In this document: piece by piece, positions 1 through 8,928 of the stretch
Layout of the letters: each line of letters starts with the position of its first letter
Position numbering within the stretch: the first letter of the stretch is position 1
Assembly (NCBI GenBank): GCA_005880795.1
Contig: VBGP01000016.1
Location: 1 to 64,000, forward strand
Reading direction: 5' to 3'
Origin: Chloroflexota bacterium
GTDB lineage: Bacteria > Chloroflexota > Dormibacteria > Dormibacterales > Dormibacteraceae
DNA length: 64,000 bases
Notes under the pieces: model-generated
Database searches by the model: none
What the model was told of the DNA's origin: nothing
The model's input: only the letters and a program-made list of their open reading frames with translations
Translations under genes and position numbers: made by a program

Positions 1-4
1 GTAC

Positions 5-1363
5 GTGTTCTGGTTAATGGGACTTGACAGCGAACTTTTGTTTGGTACAATTACAAGCGTGGATTACGCCGGTGTCAGCCCCGCCAACCAGGCTCGCGCA
101 AGGGAGCTCGAGGATCGCCTCGGACAGCTCTCCGCCCAGGCCCACGCTTCGATGGCGGGCGTGGCAATCGCCGGTGCCGAGTTCGACGAGCTCGGCGGCT
201 GGTACGACGGCGGTATCCGCTCGTTCCCGCACTGGCTGGCGATCAACATGGGCTTTGATCCCCACACTGGAAAGGAGCTCCTTCGGGTCGGACAGGCTCT
301 GAAGAGCCTGCCTCTGATCGCGGCGGCATTCGCATCCGGTCAGCTCTCCTTCGACAAGGTGCGCCAGATCACCTCAGTGGCCACGGCGGATACCGACGGG
401 CTGATGCTTGAAATCGGACGCGGCGCGTCGGGCTCTCAGCTTGAGCGAATCTGCCGCTCGCTGCGCCGGATCAAAGAGCTCGAATCCCCGGGCCACGACC
501 AAAAGGAGCTCGCCAAGCGAGGCCTGTGGACCCACCTGGACGATGACGGCATGATTCGTCTGGTGGCCAAGCTGCCGGCCGAGGATGCCGCCGTCGTGGT
601 CGCCGCTCTCGAGTCCATCACCGGCTCACGACCGGTGCCCGATTCGTCAGGCGACGAAGTTCCGGACCCGGCTGAAGACCGTTGGGCGGCGCGCCGCGCT
701 GACGCGTTGGTGGCGATGTCCGAGCACGTGATCTGCGGCGCGGCCGGCGGTCTGGTCGTGGCCGGCGAGGCGCACCAGGTTGTAGTTCACGTCGATGTCG
801 GCGTGCTCACCGGTGAGGCACGCGATGGTCTGTGCCAGCTCGAAAACGGAGCGCCACTCTCGGCAGCCGCGGCACGCCGGATCGGTTGCGACGCGGAGAT
901 CATCCCCGTCCTTGAGCGGGACGGCCTGCCGATCGACGTCGGCCGCAAGCACCGCAGCGCCCCCCAGCGTCTGCGCCGCGCGCTCGAGATCCGCGACAGG
1001 TTCTGCCAGTTCCCCGGGTGCGGCGTGCCTGCCCGGCAGACCCACGCGCATCACCTCGATCACTGGGCGGCCGGCGGCGCCACGACGCTCGACAACATGA
1101 TTCTCCTGTGCGGCTTTCATCACCGCGGCTACCACGACGGCGGCTATCGGATCACAAGGATGGCCGGCTGCGTGACCTTCGAGACTGACGACGGACACGT
1201 GATCGGTCAACGGTTGCTCGCGCCGGTCGAACAGCAAATGACATTCCCTCCCGGTACCGCGCGAGCGGAATGGGGCGGCGGGCGCATCGACCACGATCAC
1301 CTGATGTTTGGCCTGACCCAGTACCTCCCGACGCCGGAGGCCAGGGCGGGTCCGCCGAACTAA
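5..1363 (+). CDS. DUF222/HNH endonuclease (13E12-like)
   Basis: The N-terminal two thirds is an alpha-helical DUF222 region, as in the 13E12/REP proteins of high-GC bacteria. The C terminus (about residues 334-385) is an HNH nuclease module: a CxxxxC pair, then HHLDHW, a GGxTxLDN stretch and LCxFHHR. These are the metal- and zinc-binding positions of HNH nucleases. The family is often multicopy and may be mobile or involved in DNA processing, but its biological role is not established. The reading frame is open to the window edge. The GTG at 5 and an ATG at 17 are both possible starts and the true start could lie upstream. It ends 32 bp before the convergent coxG gene. Confident in the family, not in a specific function. 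Confidence 0.88.
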   Translation: MFWLMGLDSELLFGTITSVDYAGVSPANQARARELEDRLGQLSAQAHASMAGVAIAGAEFDELGGWYDGGIRSFPHWLAINMGFDPHTGKELLRVGQALKSLPLIAAAFASGQLSFDKVRQITSVATADTDGLMLEIGRGASGSQLERICRSLRRIKELESPGHDQKELAKRGLWTHLDDDGMIRLVAKLPAEDAAVVVAALESITGSRPVPDSSGDEVPDPAEDRWAARRADALVAMSEHVICGAAGGLVVAGEAHQVVVHVDVGVLTGEARDGLCQLENGAPLSAAAARRIGCDAEIIPVLERDGLPIDVGRKHRSAPQRLRRALEIRDRFCQFPGCGVPARQTHAHHLDHWAAGGATTLDNMILLCGFHHRGYHDGGYRITRMAGCVTFETDDGHVIGQRLLAPVEQQMTFPPGTARAEWGGGRIDHDHLMFGLTQYLPTPEARAGPPN

Positions 1364-1395
1364 AGACCGAACCGCCCTCTGTCGCTTACCCCTCG

Positions 1396-2001
1396 TCAGC
1401 CGCGCGAATCGCTACCGCGCCGGCCGAACAGGCGCTGCAGCCGGAGCGAGATGAGGTGCAGAAACATCCCGAAGGCGTTGATCGGCTGCGCAGCCGCCGG
1501 GGGCGGCTCGGGCTGGCTGTTGGCGGCGGCCCCGACGGATGGATTCGGCGGCGGCGCGGCCTCCAGGTTGGCCTTGATGCAGGCAGCCATGTCCTTGACG
1601 ATCCGCTTCGACACATCCTCCATCACGCCGCGCCCGAACGAAGCGACACGACCGGCGACGTGGTAGTCGGTCACGATCCGGACCGTCGATCCGGCGCCCG
1701 CAGCCTCGACCGTCATGAGGGCGGTCGCCTTGGCCGTCCCCTGGCCGGTGGTCTCCCTGCCTTCGGCGATCAGCGTGGCCGTGCGGTCCGAATCGCTGCG
1801 TTCTGAGATCCGGGCCGTGCCGTTGTACGCGACCGAGATCGGCCCGACCTTCACCTTGACCTTGCCCTTGAACGTGCTCGCGTCGACGACCTCGGTGAGC
1901 TCCGCGCCGGGCACGCAGCCCACGACCTTGTTGACGTCGAGGAGGTAATCGAAGACCCGGTCCGGTGGGGCGCCCACCTGAAACGAATTCTCCAGTTGCA
2001 T
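1396..2001 (-). CDS. coxG: CoxG-type SRPBCC protein, CO dehydrogenase subunit G
   Basis: This 201-residue protein has a START/SRPBCC fold of the CoxG family over about residues 1-148. Typical features are the [18 protein letters not shown] opening, a CVPGAEL turn and the [13 protein letters not shown] helix. CoxG is needed for maturation or membrane recruitment of CO dehydrogenase in characterised systems. After a Pro/Ala-rich linker (about 150-170) the tail ends in a short hydrophobic/basic helix ([19 protein letters not shown]), which fits peripheral membrane attachment. It is transcribed divergently from coxS across a 96-bp gap that must hold both promoters. Its position beside coxSLM supports the assignment. 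Confidence 0.88.
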   Translation of the reverse strand: MQLENSFQVGAPPDRVFDYLLDVNKVVGCVPGAELTEVVDASTFKGKVKVKVGPISVAYNGTARISERSDSDRTATLIAEGRETTGQGTAKATALMTVEAAGAGSTVRIVTDYHVAGRVASFGRGVMEDVSKRIVKDMAACIKANLEAAPPPNPSVGAAANSQPEPPPAAAQPINAFGMFLHLISLRLQRLFGRRGSDSRG

Positions 2002-2097
2002 TTCCGGCCTAAAAGTAGCGCAATAGAGGGGTTCATCTGCGATGAGTTGATCGGTGCCGCCCGCGCACCGCCTTTTGGTGGGGTTTTAGGAGGACTG
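2002..2097. promoter_or_regulatory. coxG/coxS divergent intergenic region
   Basis: This 96-bp gap separates the divergent coxG and coxS starts, so it should contain the promoters of both. A strong Shine-Dalgarno sequence (AGGAGG) lies at about 2089-2094, just before the ATG at 2098, and decides the coxS start over an upstream in-frame ATG at 1996. I see no convincing -35/-10 pair or operator. Confidence 0.5.
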
Positions 2098-2607
2098 ATG
2101 AAGCACAAGGTCGCGACAACCGTCAACGGCCGCCAGCACGAGCATGAGGTAGAGCCACGCCTGCTGCTCGTGCACTATCTCCGAGACAACCTGGGGCTCA
2201 CCGGCACGCACATCGGCTGCGATACGAGCCAGTGCGGCGCGTGCACCATCCTGGTCGACGGCAAGGCCGTCAAGAGCTGCACGATGTTCGCCGTCCAGGC
2301 CGAAGGGCGGAGCCTGGTGACCATCGAGGGCATGGCGAAGGGCGGGGAGCTGCACCCGATCCAGCAGGCCTTCTGGGACGAGCACGGTCTGCAGTGCGGC
2401 TACTGCACGCCCGGCTTCATCATGGCCGCCGCCTACCTGCTCGAGCAAAATCCGAACCCGACCGAAGACGAGATCCGCAAGGGCCTCGAAGGCAACCTCT
2501 GCCGGTGTACCGGCTACGTCAACATCGTCAAGGCCGTCCAGAGCGCAGCCAAGACGATGAGCGCCACTCCGGCCAAGAAGGCAACGGTCACAGCGGGAGG
2601 CAACTGA
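2098..2607 (+). CDS. coxS: CoxS, [2Fe-2S] small subunit of a CO-dehydrogenase-type enzyme
   Basis: At 169 residues this is the usual length for the iron-sulfur subunit of xanthine-oxidase-family enzymes. The plant-type N-terminal [2Fe-2S] cysteines are C41, C46, C49 and C61 (CDTSQCGAC and KSC). The C-terminal cluster motif has C100/C103 (CGYC) and C135/C137 (CRC). It passes electrons from the molybdenum site in CoxL to the FAD in CoxM. The ATG at 2098 was chosen because AGGAGG precedes it; the longer frame from 1996 would overlap the coxG start. The stop is one base before the coxL ATG, so coxS and coxL are co-transcribed and likely coupled. Note the order S-L-M rather than the M-S-L of classical form I operons. 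Confidence 0.95.
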   Translation: MKHKVATTVNGRQHEHEVEPRLLLVHYLRDNLGLTGTHIGCDTSQCGACTILVDGKAVKSCTMFAVQAEGRSLVTIEGMAKGGELHPIQQAFWDEHGLQCGYCTPGFIMAAAYLLEQNPNPTEDEIRKGLEGNLCRCTGYVNIVKAVQSAAKTMSATPAKKATVTAGGN

Positions 2608-2608
2608 C

Positions 2609-4963
2609 ATGGCGGTCACCCAGCTGGTCGGTGCCAAGATCCACCGCCGCGAAGACCCTCGCTTGATCACCGGTCATGGCCACTACGTCGATGACCTCAC
2701 GCGGCAGGGCACCGCGTACGCCCATTTCGTGCGCAGCCCACTCGCGCACGCACGCATCAAGAGCATCGATATCACCGACGCAAGCAAGTCTCCCGGCGTG
2801 GTCGGCGTCTATACGGCGCGCGACTTCAAGGGCTTGCTCGCCGGCACGCATCCGGCCGCGCCGGCCTTTGTCGCCGAGAAAAAATTTGTGCCCGAGCGCT
2901 TTCCGATCGCCGAGAAAGAGGTCACCTACCAGGGAGAGATCGTCGCCGCGGTGCTCGCCGAGACCAAGAGCCAGGCGGCCGACGCGGCCAACCTGATCCA
3001 GGTCGAGTACCAGGACCTGCCCGCGGTGATGGACCTCGAGAAGGCTCTCCAGAAGGGCAGCCCGAAGTCGCACGTGGACGGGCCGGACAACGTCTGCTGG
3101 GATTTCACATACACGGGGCCCGAGATCACGGAGGCGGCGTTCAAAGAGGCGGACGTCGTGGTGAAGGAGCGAATTCTCCAGAACCGGCTGGCGCCCGTGC
3201 CGATGGAGCCGCGTGGCGTGAGCGCCGATTACGAAGGCTTTGACAAGAAGCTCACGATCTGGATGTCGAGCCAGAACCCGCATTTCATCCGCCTGTTCGT
3301 CTCCGGCGCGATGGGGCTCAAGGAGAGCCAGGTGCGGGTCGTCTCGCCCGACGTGGGCGGTGGGTTCGGCAGCAAGATCAGTCCGTATCCAGAGGACTAC
3401 CTGGTGCCGACGCTCTCGCGCATCGCCGAGCGACCGGTGAAGTGGACCGAGACCCGCACCGAATCGATCCAGAACGCCACGCACGGCCGCGGCCAGTTCT
3501 ATGACTGCGAGGTGGCGGCGAAGAAGGACGGGACGCTGCTCGGCATGCGTGTGGTCCAGTACGTCGACGTCGGCGCCTACCACGGCACGTTCGGCGCGTT
3601 CCAGCCCGTAGCCTGCCTGATGGCCGGCGGCGCATATAAGTGGAAGGGAATCTCCGCGCGAACGGTCGGGGTGTTGACCAACCGGGTGCCGACGGACCCG
3701 TATCGAGGAGCGGGCAGGCCCGAGGCGACGCACCTCGTCGAGAGGATGGTCGACCTCGTCGCCCTCGAGCTGAAGATGGACCCGGTCGCAATCCGGCGCA
3801 AGAACTTCATCCAGCCCGAGGACTTTCCGTTCACGCAGAACTTTGGGCTCGTGGTCGACTCAGGCGATTACGACAAGGCGCTGGACAAGGCGCTGCAGCT
3901 CATCGGTTACGACGAGCTGCGCAAGAAGCAGGCCGAGCTGCGCAAGCAGGGCCGGTACATGGGCATCGGATTCTCCACCTGGATCGAGCTCTGTGGTTTC
4001 GGTCCCAGCGCGGCGACGGCGCCGGCCACGGGCGGAATCGCGCTCGTCGAATCGGCGCAGGTACGCGTGACCCCGACCGGCTCGGTGATCGTCTACACCG
4101 GCACACACTCCCACGGCCAGGGACACGAGACGACATTTCCTCAGATCGTGGCCGACCAGCTGGGCGTGCCGTACGAAAGCGTCGAGCTGAGGCACGGCGA
4201 TACGGCTGAAGGCACGGCGTTCGGTTATGGCACGTATGGCAGCCGCAGCCTTGCCGTCGGCGGAGTGGCGATAAGCAAGGCCGCGGGCAAGGTCATCGAC
4301 AAAGGCAAGAAGCTGGCCGCGCACATGCTGGAGGCGGCGGAAGAGGACGTCGTCTTCGAGCACGGGAGCTTCCATGTCAAGGGTTCGCCGGACAAATCAA
4401 AGGCGTTCGGCGAGGTCGCCTTTGCCAGCTACGGGATGAACCTGCCGGAAGGGATGGAGCAGGGACTCGAGGCGGTCGCGTACTTCGACCCGCCAAACCT
4501 CGTGTGGCCGTTCGGCACGCACATAGCGGTGGTCGAGATCGACGCGGAGACGGGTGCACCGCTGCTCACCAAGTACGCCGCCGTGGATGACTGCGGAAAC
4601 ATCATCAACCCGATGATCGTCGACGGCCAGATTCACGGCGGCATCGTGCAGGCCATCGCGCAGGCCCTGTATGAGGAGGTCGTTTACGACGAGGACAGCG
4701 GCCAGCTTAAGACCGGGACTCTGATCGACTACAGCATGCCGACGGCCAATGAGATCCCGACCATCCTTCTCGACAAGACGATCACGCCGAGTCCCACCAA
4801 CGATCTCGGCGTCAAGGGGATCGGCGAAGCCGGGACGATCGCCGCGAGCGCCGCGGTGATCAACGCGATCTGCGACGCACTGAGCCCGCTTGGCATCAAG
4901 CACGTCGACATGCCCGCGAGCCCGGACAAGCTCTGGAAGATGATGAAGGAGGCACGGAATTGA
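2609..4963 (+). CDS. coxL: CoxL-like molybdenum hydroxylase large subunit (form II type)
   Basis: This 784-residue catalytic subunit belongs to the xanthine oxidase/CO dehydrogenase family. The molybdopterin-binding GGGFGSK motif follows VSPDV at about residue 250. The active-site loop reads PYRGAGR at residues 364-370. The invariant active-site glutamate is E740 in GVKGIGEAG. Characterised form I CO dehydrogenases have AYxCSFR at the loop, with the cysteine that carries copper; PYRGAGR is the form II signature and has no such cysteine. The protein is therefore a form II CODH homologue whose substrate may be CO or another small molecule. It lies between coxS and coxM and overlaps coxM by four bases (TTGA). 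Confidence 0.92.
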   Translation: MAVTQLVGAKIHRREDPRLITGHGHYVDDLTRQGTAYAHFVRSPLAHARIKSIDITDASKSPGVVGVYTARDFKGLLAGTHPAAPAFVAEKKFVPERFPIAEKEVTYQGEIVAAVLAETKSQAADAANLIQVEYQDLPAVMDLEKALQKGSPKSHVDGPDNVCWDFTYTGPEITEAAFKEADVVVKERILQNRLAPVPMEPRGVSADYEGFDKKLTIWMSSQNPHFIRLFVSGAMGLKESQVRVVSPDVGGGFGSKISPYPEDYLVPTLSRIAERPVKWTETRTESIQNATHGRGQFYDCEVAAKKDGTLLGMRVVQYVDVGAYHGTFGAFQPVACLMAGGAYKWKGISARTVGVLTNRVPTDPYRGAGRPEATHLVERMVDLVALELKMDPVAIRRKNFIQPEDFPFTQNFGLVVDSGDYDKALDKALQLIGYDELRKKQAELRKQGRYMGIGFSTWIELCGFGPSAATAPATGGIALVESAQVRVTPTGSVIVYTGTHSHGQGHETTFPQIVADQLGVPYESVELRHGDTAEGTAFGYGTYGSRSLAVGGVAISKAAGKVIDKGKKLAAHMLEAAEEDVVFEHGSFHVKGSPDKSKAFGEVAFASYGMNLPEGMEQGLEAVAYFDPPNLVWPFGTHIAVVEIDAETGAPLLTKYAAVDDCGNIINPMIVDGQIHGGIVQAIAQALYEEVVYDEDSGQLKTGTLIDYSMPTANEIPTILLDKTITPSPTNDLGVKGIGEAGTIAASAAVINAICDALSPLGIKHVDMPASPDKLWKMMKEARN

Positions 4964-5775
4964 TTCCCGCCGCATTCGAATACGCTCGCGCCTCCTCCGT
5001 TGAAGAGGCCTCGAAGCTGCTCAAGAAATTCGGCGAGGATGCCAAGGTGCTGGCGGGGGGGCACAGCCTGATCCCCCTCATGCGCCTGCGCCTCGCCCAG
5101 CCGGCCGCCCTGATCGACATCAACGGCATCAAAGAGCTCGACCACATAAAGGAGGACGGACAGAAGCTCCGCGTCGGGGCGCTGACCCGACACGTGACAA
5201 TCCACAACTCGGCGGTCGTGAAAGCGAAGCTGCCTCTGCTCGCCGAGATCGCGAGCGAGGTCGGGGACAACCAGGTTCGCAACATGGGGACCATGGGCGG
5301 GGTGATCGCGCACGCCGATGCGGCCGGTGACTATCCGACCCTGGCGCTGATGCTCGATGCCGACATCGTGACCAACCAGCGGACGATCCCCGCGCGCGAC
5401 TTTTTCAAGGACCTGTTCACCACGGCGCTCGGCCCGGACGAGGTGGTGACCGAAGTCGTGTTCCCGGTGGCGAACGGTCCGCACAAGTACGTGAAGTTCC
5501 GCCGCCGGCTGTTCGACTGGGCGATCGTCGGAGTGGCGGCCCAGAAGATGAATGGCGGTTGGAGGATCGGCCTCACCAACGTCGGTCCGACGCCGGTTCG
5601 GGCGAACGCCGTGGAGGAGGCGCTGCAGAAAGGCGCCAAGGCCGAAGAGGCGGCGCAGCATGCGTCGGACGGTCTCGACCCGGCCGGCGACCTGCGCGCC
5701 AGCCCCGAATACAAGAAGCACCTGGCCCGCGTGCTGACCAAGAGGGCAATCAACCAGGCCGAAGGACACCAGTAA
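4960..5775 (+). CDS. coxM: CoxM, FAD-binding medium subunit
   Basis: This 271-residue protein matches the FAD-binding medium subunit of molybdenum hydroxylases. The two FAD-contact motifs are AGGHSLIP (about residues 31-38) and RNMGTMGGVIAHAD (about 107-120). The second replaces the more usual TIGGN with TMGGV. A C-terminal CO-dehydrogenase flavoprotein domain follows. It receives electrons from the CoxS clusters and passes them on, probably to quinone. The start is a TTG at 4960 that overlaps the coxL stop. A strong hairpin follows the gene and may separate coxSLM from the accessory genes. Confidence 0.92.
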   Translation: MIPAAFEYARASSVEEASKLLKKFGEDAKVLAGGHSLIPLMRLRLAQPAALIDINGIKELDHIKEDGQKLRVGALTRHVTIHNSAVVKAKLPLLAEIASEVGDNQVRNMGTMGGVIAHADAAGDYPTLALMLDADIVTNQRTIPARDFFKDLFTTALGPDEVVTEVVFPVANGPHKYVKFRRRLFDWAIVGVAAQKMNGGWRIGLTNVGPTPVRANAVEEALQKGAKAEEAAQHASDGLDPAGDLRASPEYKKHLARVLTKRAINQAEGHQ

Positions 5776-5783
5776 AGGCTCGG

Positions 5784-5812
5784 GGAGGCGGGACTACATC
5801 AGTCCCGTCTCC
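5784..5812 (+). terminator. Strong stem-loop between coxM and coxD
   Basis: Two 12-base arms (5784-5795 and 5801-5812) pair with a single G-T wobble around a 5-base loop. The stem lies 8 bases after the coxM stop and 17 before the coxD GTG. The following bases are only mildly T-rich, so it is not a textbook intrinsic terminator. It could act as a partial terminator, a processing site, or a stabiliser of the coxSLM mRNA. Confidence 0.5.
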
Positions 5813-5829
5813 TCGTACGCTTTGTCTCC

Positions 5830-6717
5830 GTGAGCGCTCCACTTGCCATCGAGGACATCGAGCGCCGCCTACGCGAACGTCGCTACATCGGCGACCGGGC
5901 GCTTGCCACCTCGATCTTTCTCGCCCTCCAGCTCCAGAAGCCGCTGTTCATCGAGGGCGAGGCGGGTGTGGGCAAGACCGAGGCGGCCAAGGTCATGGCC
6001 GATGTGCTCGGCGCGCGGCTGATCCGGCTCCAGTGCTATGAGGGGATCGACCTCGCGCACGCCGTGTACGAGTGGAACTATCCGCGCCAGCTTCTGCACA
6101 TCCGCCTTATGGGCGAGGGAGAGGACAGAAAGGTCGCGGAGCGCGAGATCTTCAGCTCCGAGTTTCTGCTGCGCCGGCCCCTGCTTGACGCGATCGACAA
6201 TGACGACGCAACGCCGCCGGTCCTGCTCATCGACGAGATCGACCGGTCGGACGAAGAGTTCGAGGCCTTCCTGCTCGAGCTGCTGTCCGACTTCCAGGTC
6301 TCGATTCCAGAGATCGGCACGATCAAGGCACGCCAGGTGCCGTTCGTCGTGATCACGTCCAACCGCACACGCGAGGTTCACGACGCGCTCAAGCGCCGCT
6401 GCCTCTATCACTGGATCGACTATCCGGACCTCGACAAAGAGGTCGAGATCGTGCGTGCTCGGGCCCCTGAGGCGGCGGATGGGCTGGCCCGCGAAGTGGC
6501 GGCGCTCGTGCAGGGACTGCGGGGAATGGACCTGTACAAGGTGCCGGGAGTCGCGGAGACGCTCGACTGGGCGCGTTCCCTGGCCGCACTGGGCGCCACG
6601 CACATCGACTCGAACCTCGTCAACGCGACGATGGGCGCGGCTCTCAAGTACCAGGAAGACCTGGAGCGCGTTCGGGAGCAGGTCCCGGCGCTGGTCGACA
6701 AGGCGCAGCGTGCCTAG
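5830..6717 (+). CDS. coxD: CoxD, MoxR-family AAA+ ATPase
   Basis: This 295-residue MoxR-type AAA+ ATPase has Walker A GEAGVGKTE (about residues 43-51) and Walker B LLIDEIDR (about 135-142), with a sensor-like ITSNRTREV later. In Oligotropha-type systems CoxD is needed with CoxE to build the mature CO dehydrogenase active site in an ATP-dependent step. The start is a GTG at 5830. The 3' end overlaps the start of the VWA gene, the conserved MoxR-VWA pairing. Form II clusters also carry these genes, so their presence does not prove the copper-containing form I centre. Confidence 0.9.
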   Translation: MSAPLAIEDIERRLRERRYIGDRALATSIFLALQLQKPLFIEGEAGVGKTEAAKVMADVLGARLIRLQCYEGIDLAHAVYEWNYPRQLLHIRLMGEGEDRKVAEREIFSSEFLLRRPLLDAIDNDDATPPVLLIDEIDRSDEEFEAFLLELLSDFQVSIPEIGTIKARQVPFVVITSNRTREVHDALKRRCLYHWIDYPDLDKEVEIVRARAPEAADGLAREVAALVQGLRGMDLYKVPGVAETLDWARSLAALGATHIDSNLVNATMGAALKYQEDLERVREQVPALVDKAQRA

Positions 6718-7960
6718 CGAATCGGTCGACCTGCTTCCGCGCCTCGGCGCGTTCGCGCGCCTCTTGCACGATGCAGGACTCGAGGCGGGGCCGCGCCGGC
6801 TGACCGACGCCACGCGCGCGCTCGGCGTCATCGACCTGAAGCAGCAGGGCGATTTTCGCAATGCGCTGCGGTCTGTGTTCGTGAGTCGCAAGGAAGACCT
6901 ACCGACATTCGAAGCCGCCTTCGACATCTTCTGGGCGCCGCCCGACCCTCGCGCTTCGGCAGGTGTCATCCCCGGGCGCAGCCGCGCCCTGCCTCTCTCG
7001 CCCGAACGCGCGAAGGCGTGGGCCAACGCCCTCGGGCTCAACGCGTCGCAGATGAACCGCGAGCAGAACCCGACCGAGTTTCCCGCCCGCTCGAGCGGGT
7101 ACAGCGCGGAAGAGCTGCTCCGCCACAAGGACTTCGAAGAGATGACGTGGGCCGAGACGGAGCAGGTCCGCCGCCTCCTCGAGCAGGCGCCCTGGCGCGT
7201 GGGCGAACGGCGCACCCGCCGGCTGCGCGCAGCGCGGTCGGGCCGCATCGACCTGCGGCGCTCGGCCCGCCATGCCATCCGTTCCAGCGGCGAGCTCATG
7301 GCTCTGTTCCACCGCAAGCCTCGTGTGCGCCGGCGCCCGCTCGTGCTCATCTGCGATGTCAGCGGGTCGATGGAGCGGTATTCGCGACTCCTCATGATCT
7401 TCGCCCACGCCATCGCGCGCCGAGAGGACCTCGAGGCCTTCGTGTTCTCCACGCGGCTCACGCGCATCACGCGCCTGCTGCGTCAGCGCGACCTCGACCG
7501 CGCTCTCGATTCCGTGAGCAAGGGCGTGCGTGACTTCAGCGGCGGGACACGGATCGGTGACGCAATCGGCGACTTCAATCGACACTGGGCGCGCCGCGTG
7601 CTCGGGCACGGCGCTGTCGTGATCATCATCAGCGATGGATGGGACCGCGGCGACCCCGCTCAGCTGAGCGCCGAGCTCATCCACCTGCGACGGTCCGCGC
7701 ACAGGCTGATCTGGCTCAATCCACTGCTCGGTTCCGAGGGCTACGAGCCGCTGACGCGAGGGATGGCGGCGGCGCTTCCGTATTGCGACGACTTCCTGGC
7801 GGCGCACAACGTCGAAGCGCTCGACGACCTCGGGAGGCTATTGGCTTCCCTTCCCCCCTCGCGGGGGCGATCAAGAGGCGCGTCTCGCGCGTCCTTAACG
7901 GGCTTGTCCCGCAAGGTGGCCCCCCGCGAAGCGGCGGGCCGGATGGGGACGGACGGCTGA
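6710..7960 (+). CDS. coxE: CoxE, VWA-domain maturation protein
   Basis: This protein of about 416 residues has a C-terminal von Willebrand A domain. The metal-ion-dependent adhesion site is visible as DVSGS (D216), the later GGT within FSGGTRIGD, and IIISDGWDRGD. It partners the MoxR ATPase in maturation of the hydroxylase. The GTG at 6710 was chosen because it overlaps the coxD stop; the open frame extends further upstream but only inside coxD. The last 40 or so residues (from about 376, ASLPPSRGRSRG onward) are low complexity and are encoded by a repeat shared with 53.7 kb. The natural C terminus has therefore probably been replaced or extended by repeat sequence. Confidence 0.88.
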   Translation: MPSESVDLLPRLGAFARLLHDAGLEAGPRRLTDATRALGVIDLKQQGDFRNALRSVFVSRKEDLPTFEAAFDIFWAPPDPRASAGVIPGRSRALPLSPERAKAWANALGLNASQMNREQNPTEFPARSSGYSAEELLRHKDFEEMTWAETEQVRRLLEQAPWRVGERRTRRLRAARSGRIDLRRSARHAIRSSGELMALFHRKPRVRRRPLVLICDVSGSMERYSRLLMIFAHAIARREDLEAFVFSTRLTRITRLLRQRDLDRALDSVSKGVRDFSGGTRIGDAIGDFNRHWARRVLGHGAVVIIISDGWDRGDPAQLSAELIHLRRSAHRLIWLNPLLGSEGYEPLTRGMAAALPYCDDFLAAHNVEALDDLGRLLASLPPSRGRSRGASRASLTGLSRKVAPREAAGRMGTDG

Positions 7961-7962
7961 CG
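7848..7962 (+). repeat. Hairpin-rich dispersed repeat, copy A
   Basis: GC-rich sequence at the 3' end of coxE. It holds a C-run/G-run hairpin (about 7853-7867) and a small CGGG/CCCG hairpin. Its core, from AAGGTGGCCCC to GGGCCGGATGGGGACGG (about 7911-7953), matches the reverse complement of 53721-53758. The copy is read in frame as the CoxE tail and ends just before the xdhC start. Confidence 0.7.
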
Positions 7963-7968
7963 TTTGCG

Positions 7969-8928
7969 ATGAGAGAGGTTCTGAACGAGCTCAATCAATG
8001 GACGCGCGAGGGCGAAGAGATCGCCGTCGCCACGGTCATCGAAACGTGGGGCTCGAGCCCGCGCCCGCTCGGCTCCAAGATGCTGGTCACGCGTTCGGGC
8101 AAGATGGCCGGCTCGGTCTCCAACGGATGCATCGAGGGCGCCGTGTTCGAGGAGGCGCAGAAGGTGCTCAAATCGGGCGCGCCGAAGATCGCCGCGTTCG
8201 GCGTCGCCGACGACGTGGCTTTTGAGGTGGGGCTCGCATGCGGCGGCCACATCGAGGTCTTCATCCAGCCGCTCGGACCTGTGCACCGGCAGCTTGTCGG
8301 GATGCTGGATCGCAACGAGCCGGCGACGCTGCGCACCAACCTCGCCAGTGGACAGGCGGAGCTCATCAAAGGCACACCGCAGGGTTCAGAGCTTGCGAGG
8401 CGCGACGGCGACCTGTTCGTCGAGCCCTTCCGCCGGCCGGCGCACCTGGTGATCGTCGGGGCGATCCACATCGCGATTCCGCTGCACCGCCTCGCAAAGC
8501 TGATGGGCTACCACGTGACCGTGATCGACGCGCGCGCGAAGTTCGCGACCAAGGAGAGATTCCCCGAGGCGGACGAGCTGATCGTCGCTTGGCCGGACGA
8601 GGCCATGTCAAAGCTGGACATCGACAGCTCGGTCTACGTCGTCATCCTCACCCACGATCCGAAGTTCGATCTGCCGGCACTGCGTTCCGTCCTGGCGCGA
8701 GAGCCTGGGTACATCGGCGCCATCGGCAGCCGCAAGACCAACCAGAACCGATTCGACGCGCTCCGCCGCGAAGGCTTCACCGAGGAGCAGCTGTCGCGCG
8801 TGCACGGTCCCATCGGACTGGACCTGGGGGGCAGGGGGGCGGAGGAGACGGCGCTCGGCATCCTGGCCGAGGTCACCGCGGTGCGCTTCGGCGGCTCGGG
8901 CGTTTCGATGCGCGCCGCCCGCGCATGA
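7969..8928 (+). CDS. XdhC/CoxI-family molybdenum-hydroxylase maturation factor
   Basis: This 319-residue protein has an N-terminal XdhC_CoxI domain (about residues 10-75, with SNGCIEGAVFEEA) and a C-terminal Rossmann-like XdhC domain (about 160-300). XdhC proteins bind molybdenum cofactor and help insert or sulfurate it in xanthine-oxidase-family enzymes. The signature CGGHIEVFIQPL and the late GAIGSRKTNQNR are present. One oddity: the glycine-rich loop, usually VGAGHIA, reads VGAIHIA (about residues 163-169). The ATG at 7969 lies 8 bases after the coxE stop. The 3' end overlaps the next gene by four bases. Confidence 0.88.
   Translation: MREVLNELNQWTREGEEIAVATVIETWGSSPRPLGSKMLVTRSGKMAGSVSNGCIEGAVFEEAQKVLKSGAPKIAAFGVADDVAFEVGLACGGHIEVFIQPLGPVHRQLVGMLDRNEPATLRTNLASGQAELIKGTPQGSELARRDGDLFVEPFRRPAHLVIVGAIHIAIPLHRLAKLMGYHVTVIDARAKFATKERFPEADELIVAWPDEAMSKLDIDSSVYVVILTHDPKFDLPALRSVLAREPGYIGAIGSRKTNQNRFDALRREGFTEEQLSRVHGPIGLDLGGRGAEETALGILAEVTAVRFGGSGVSMRAARA

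Noticed and set aside
2588-3733. Long minus-strand frame opposite coxL.
   Set aside because: It is a shadow of the coxL gene; the residues are low-complexity Arg/His/Val and no family is recognisable.
5869-7470. Minus-strand frame of more than 500 codons opposite coxD and coxE.
   Set aside because: Ser/Arg-rich shadow of two genes with unmistakable AAA+ and VWA motifs.
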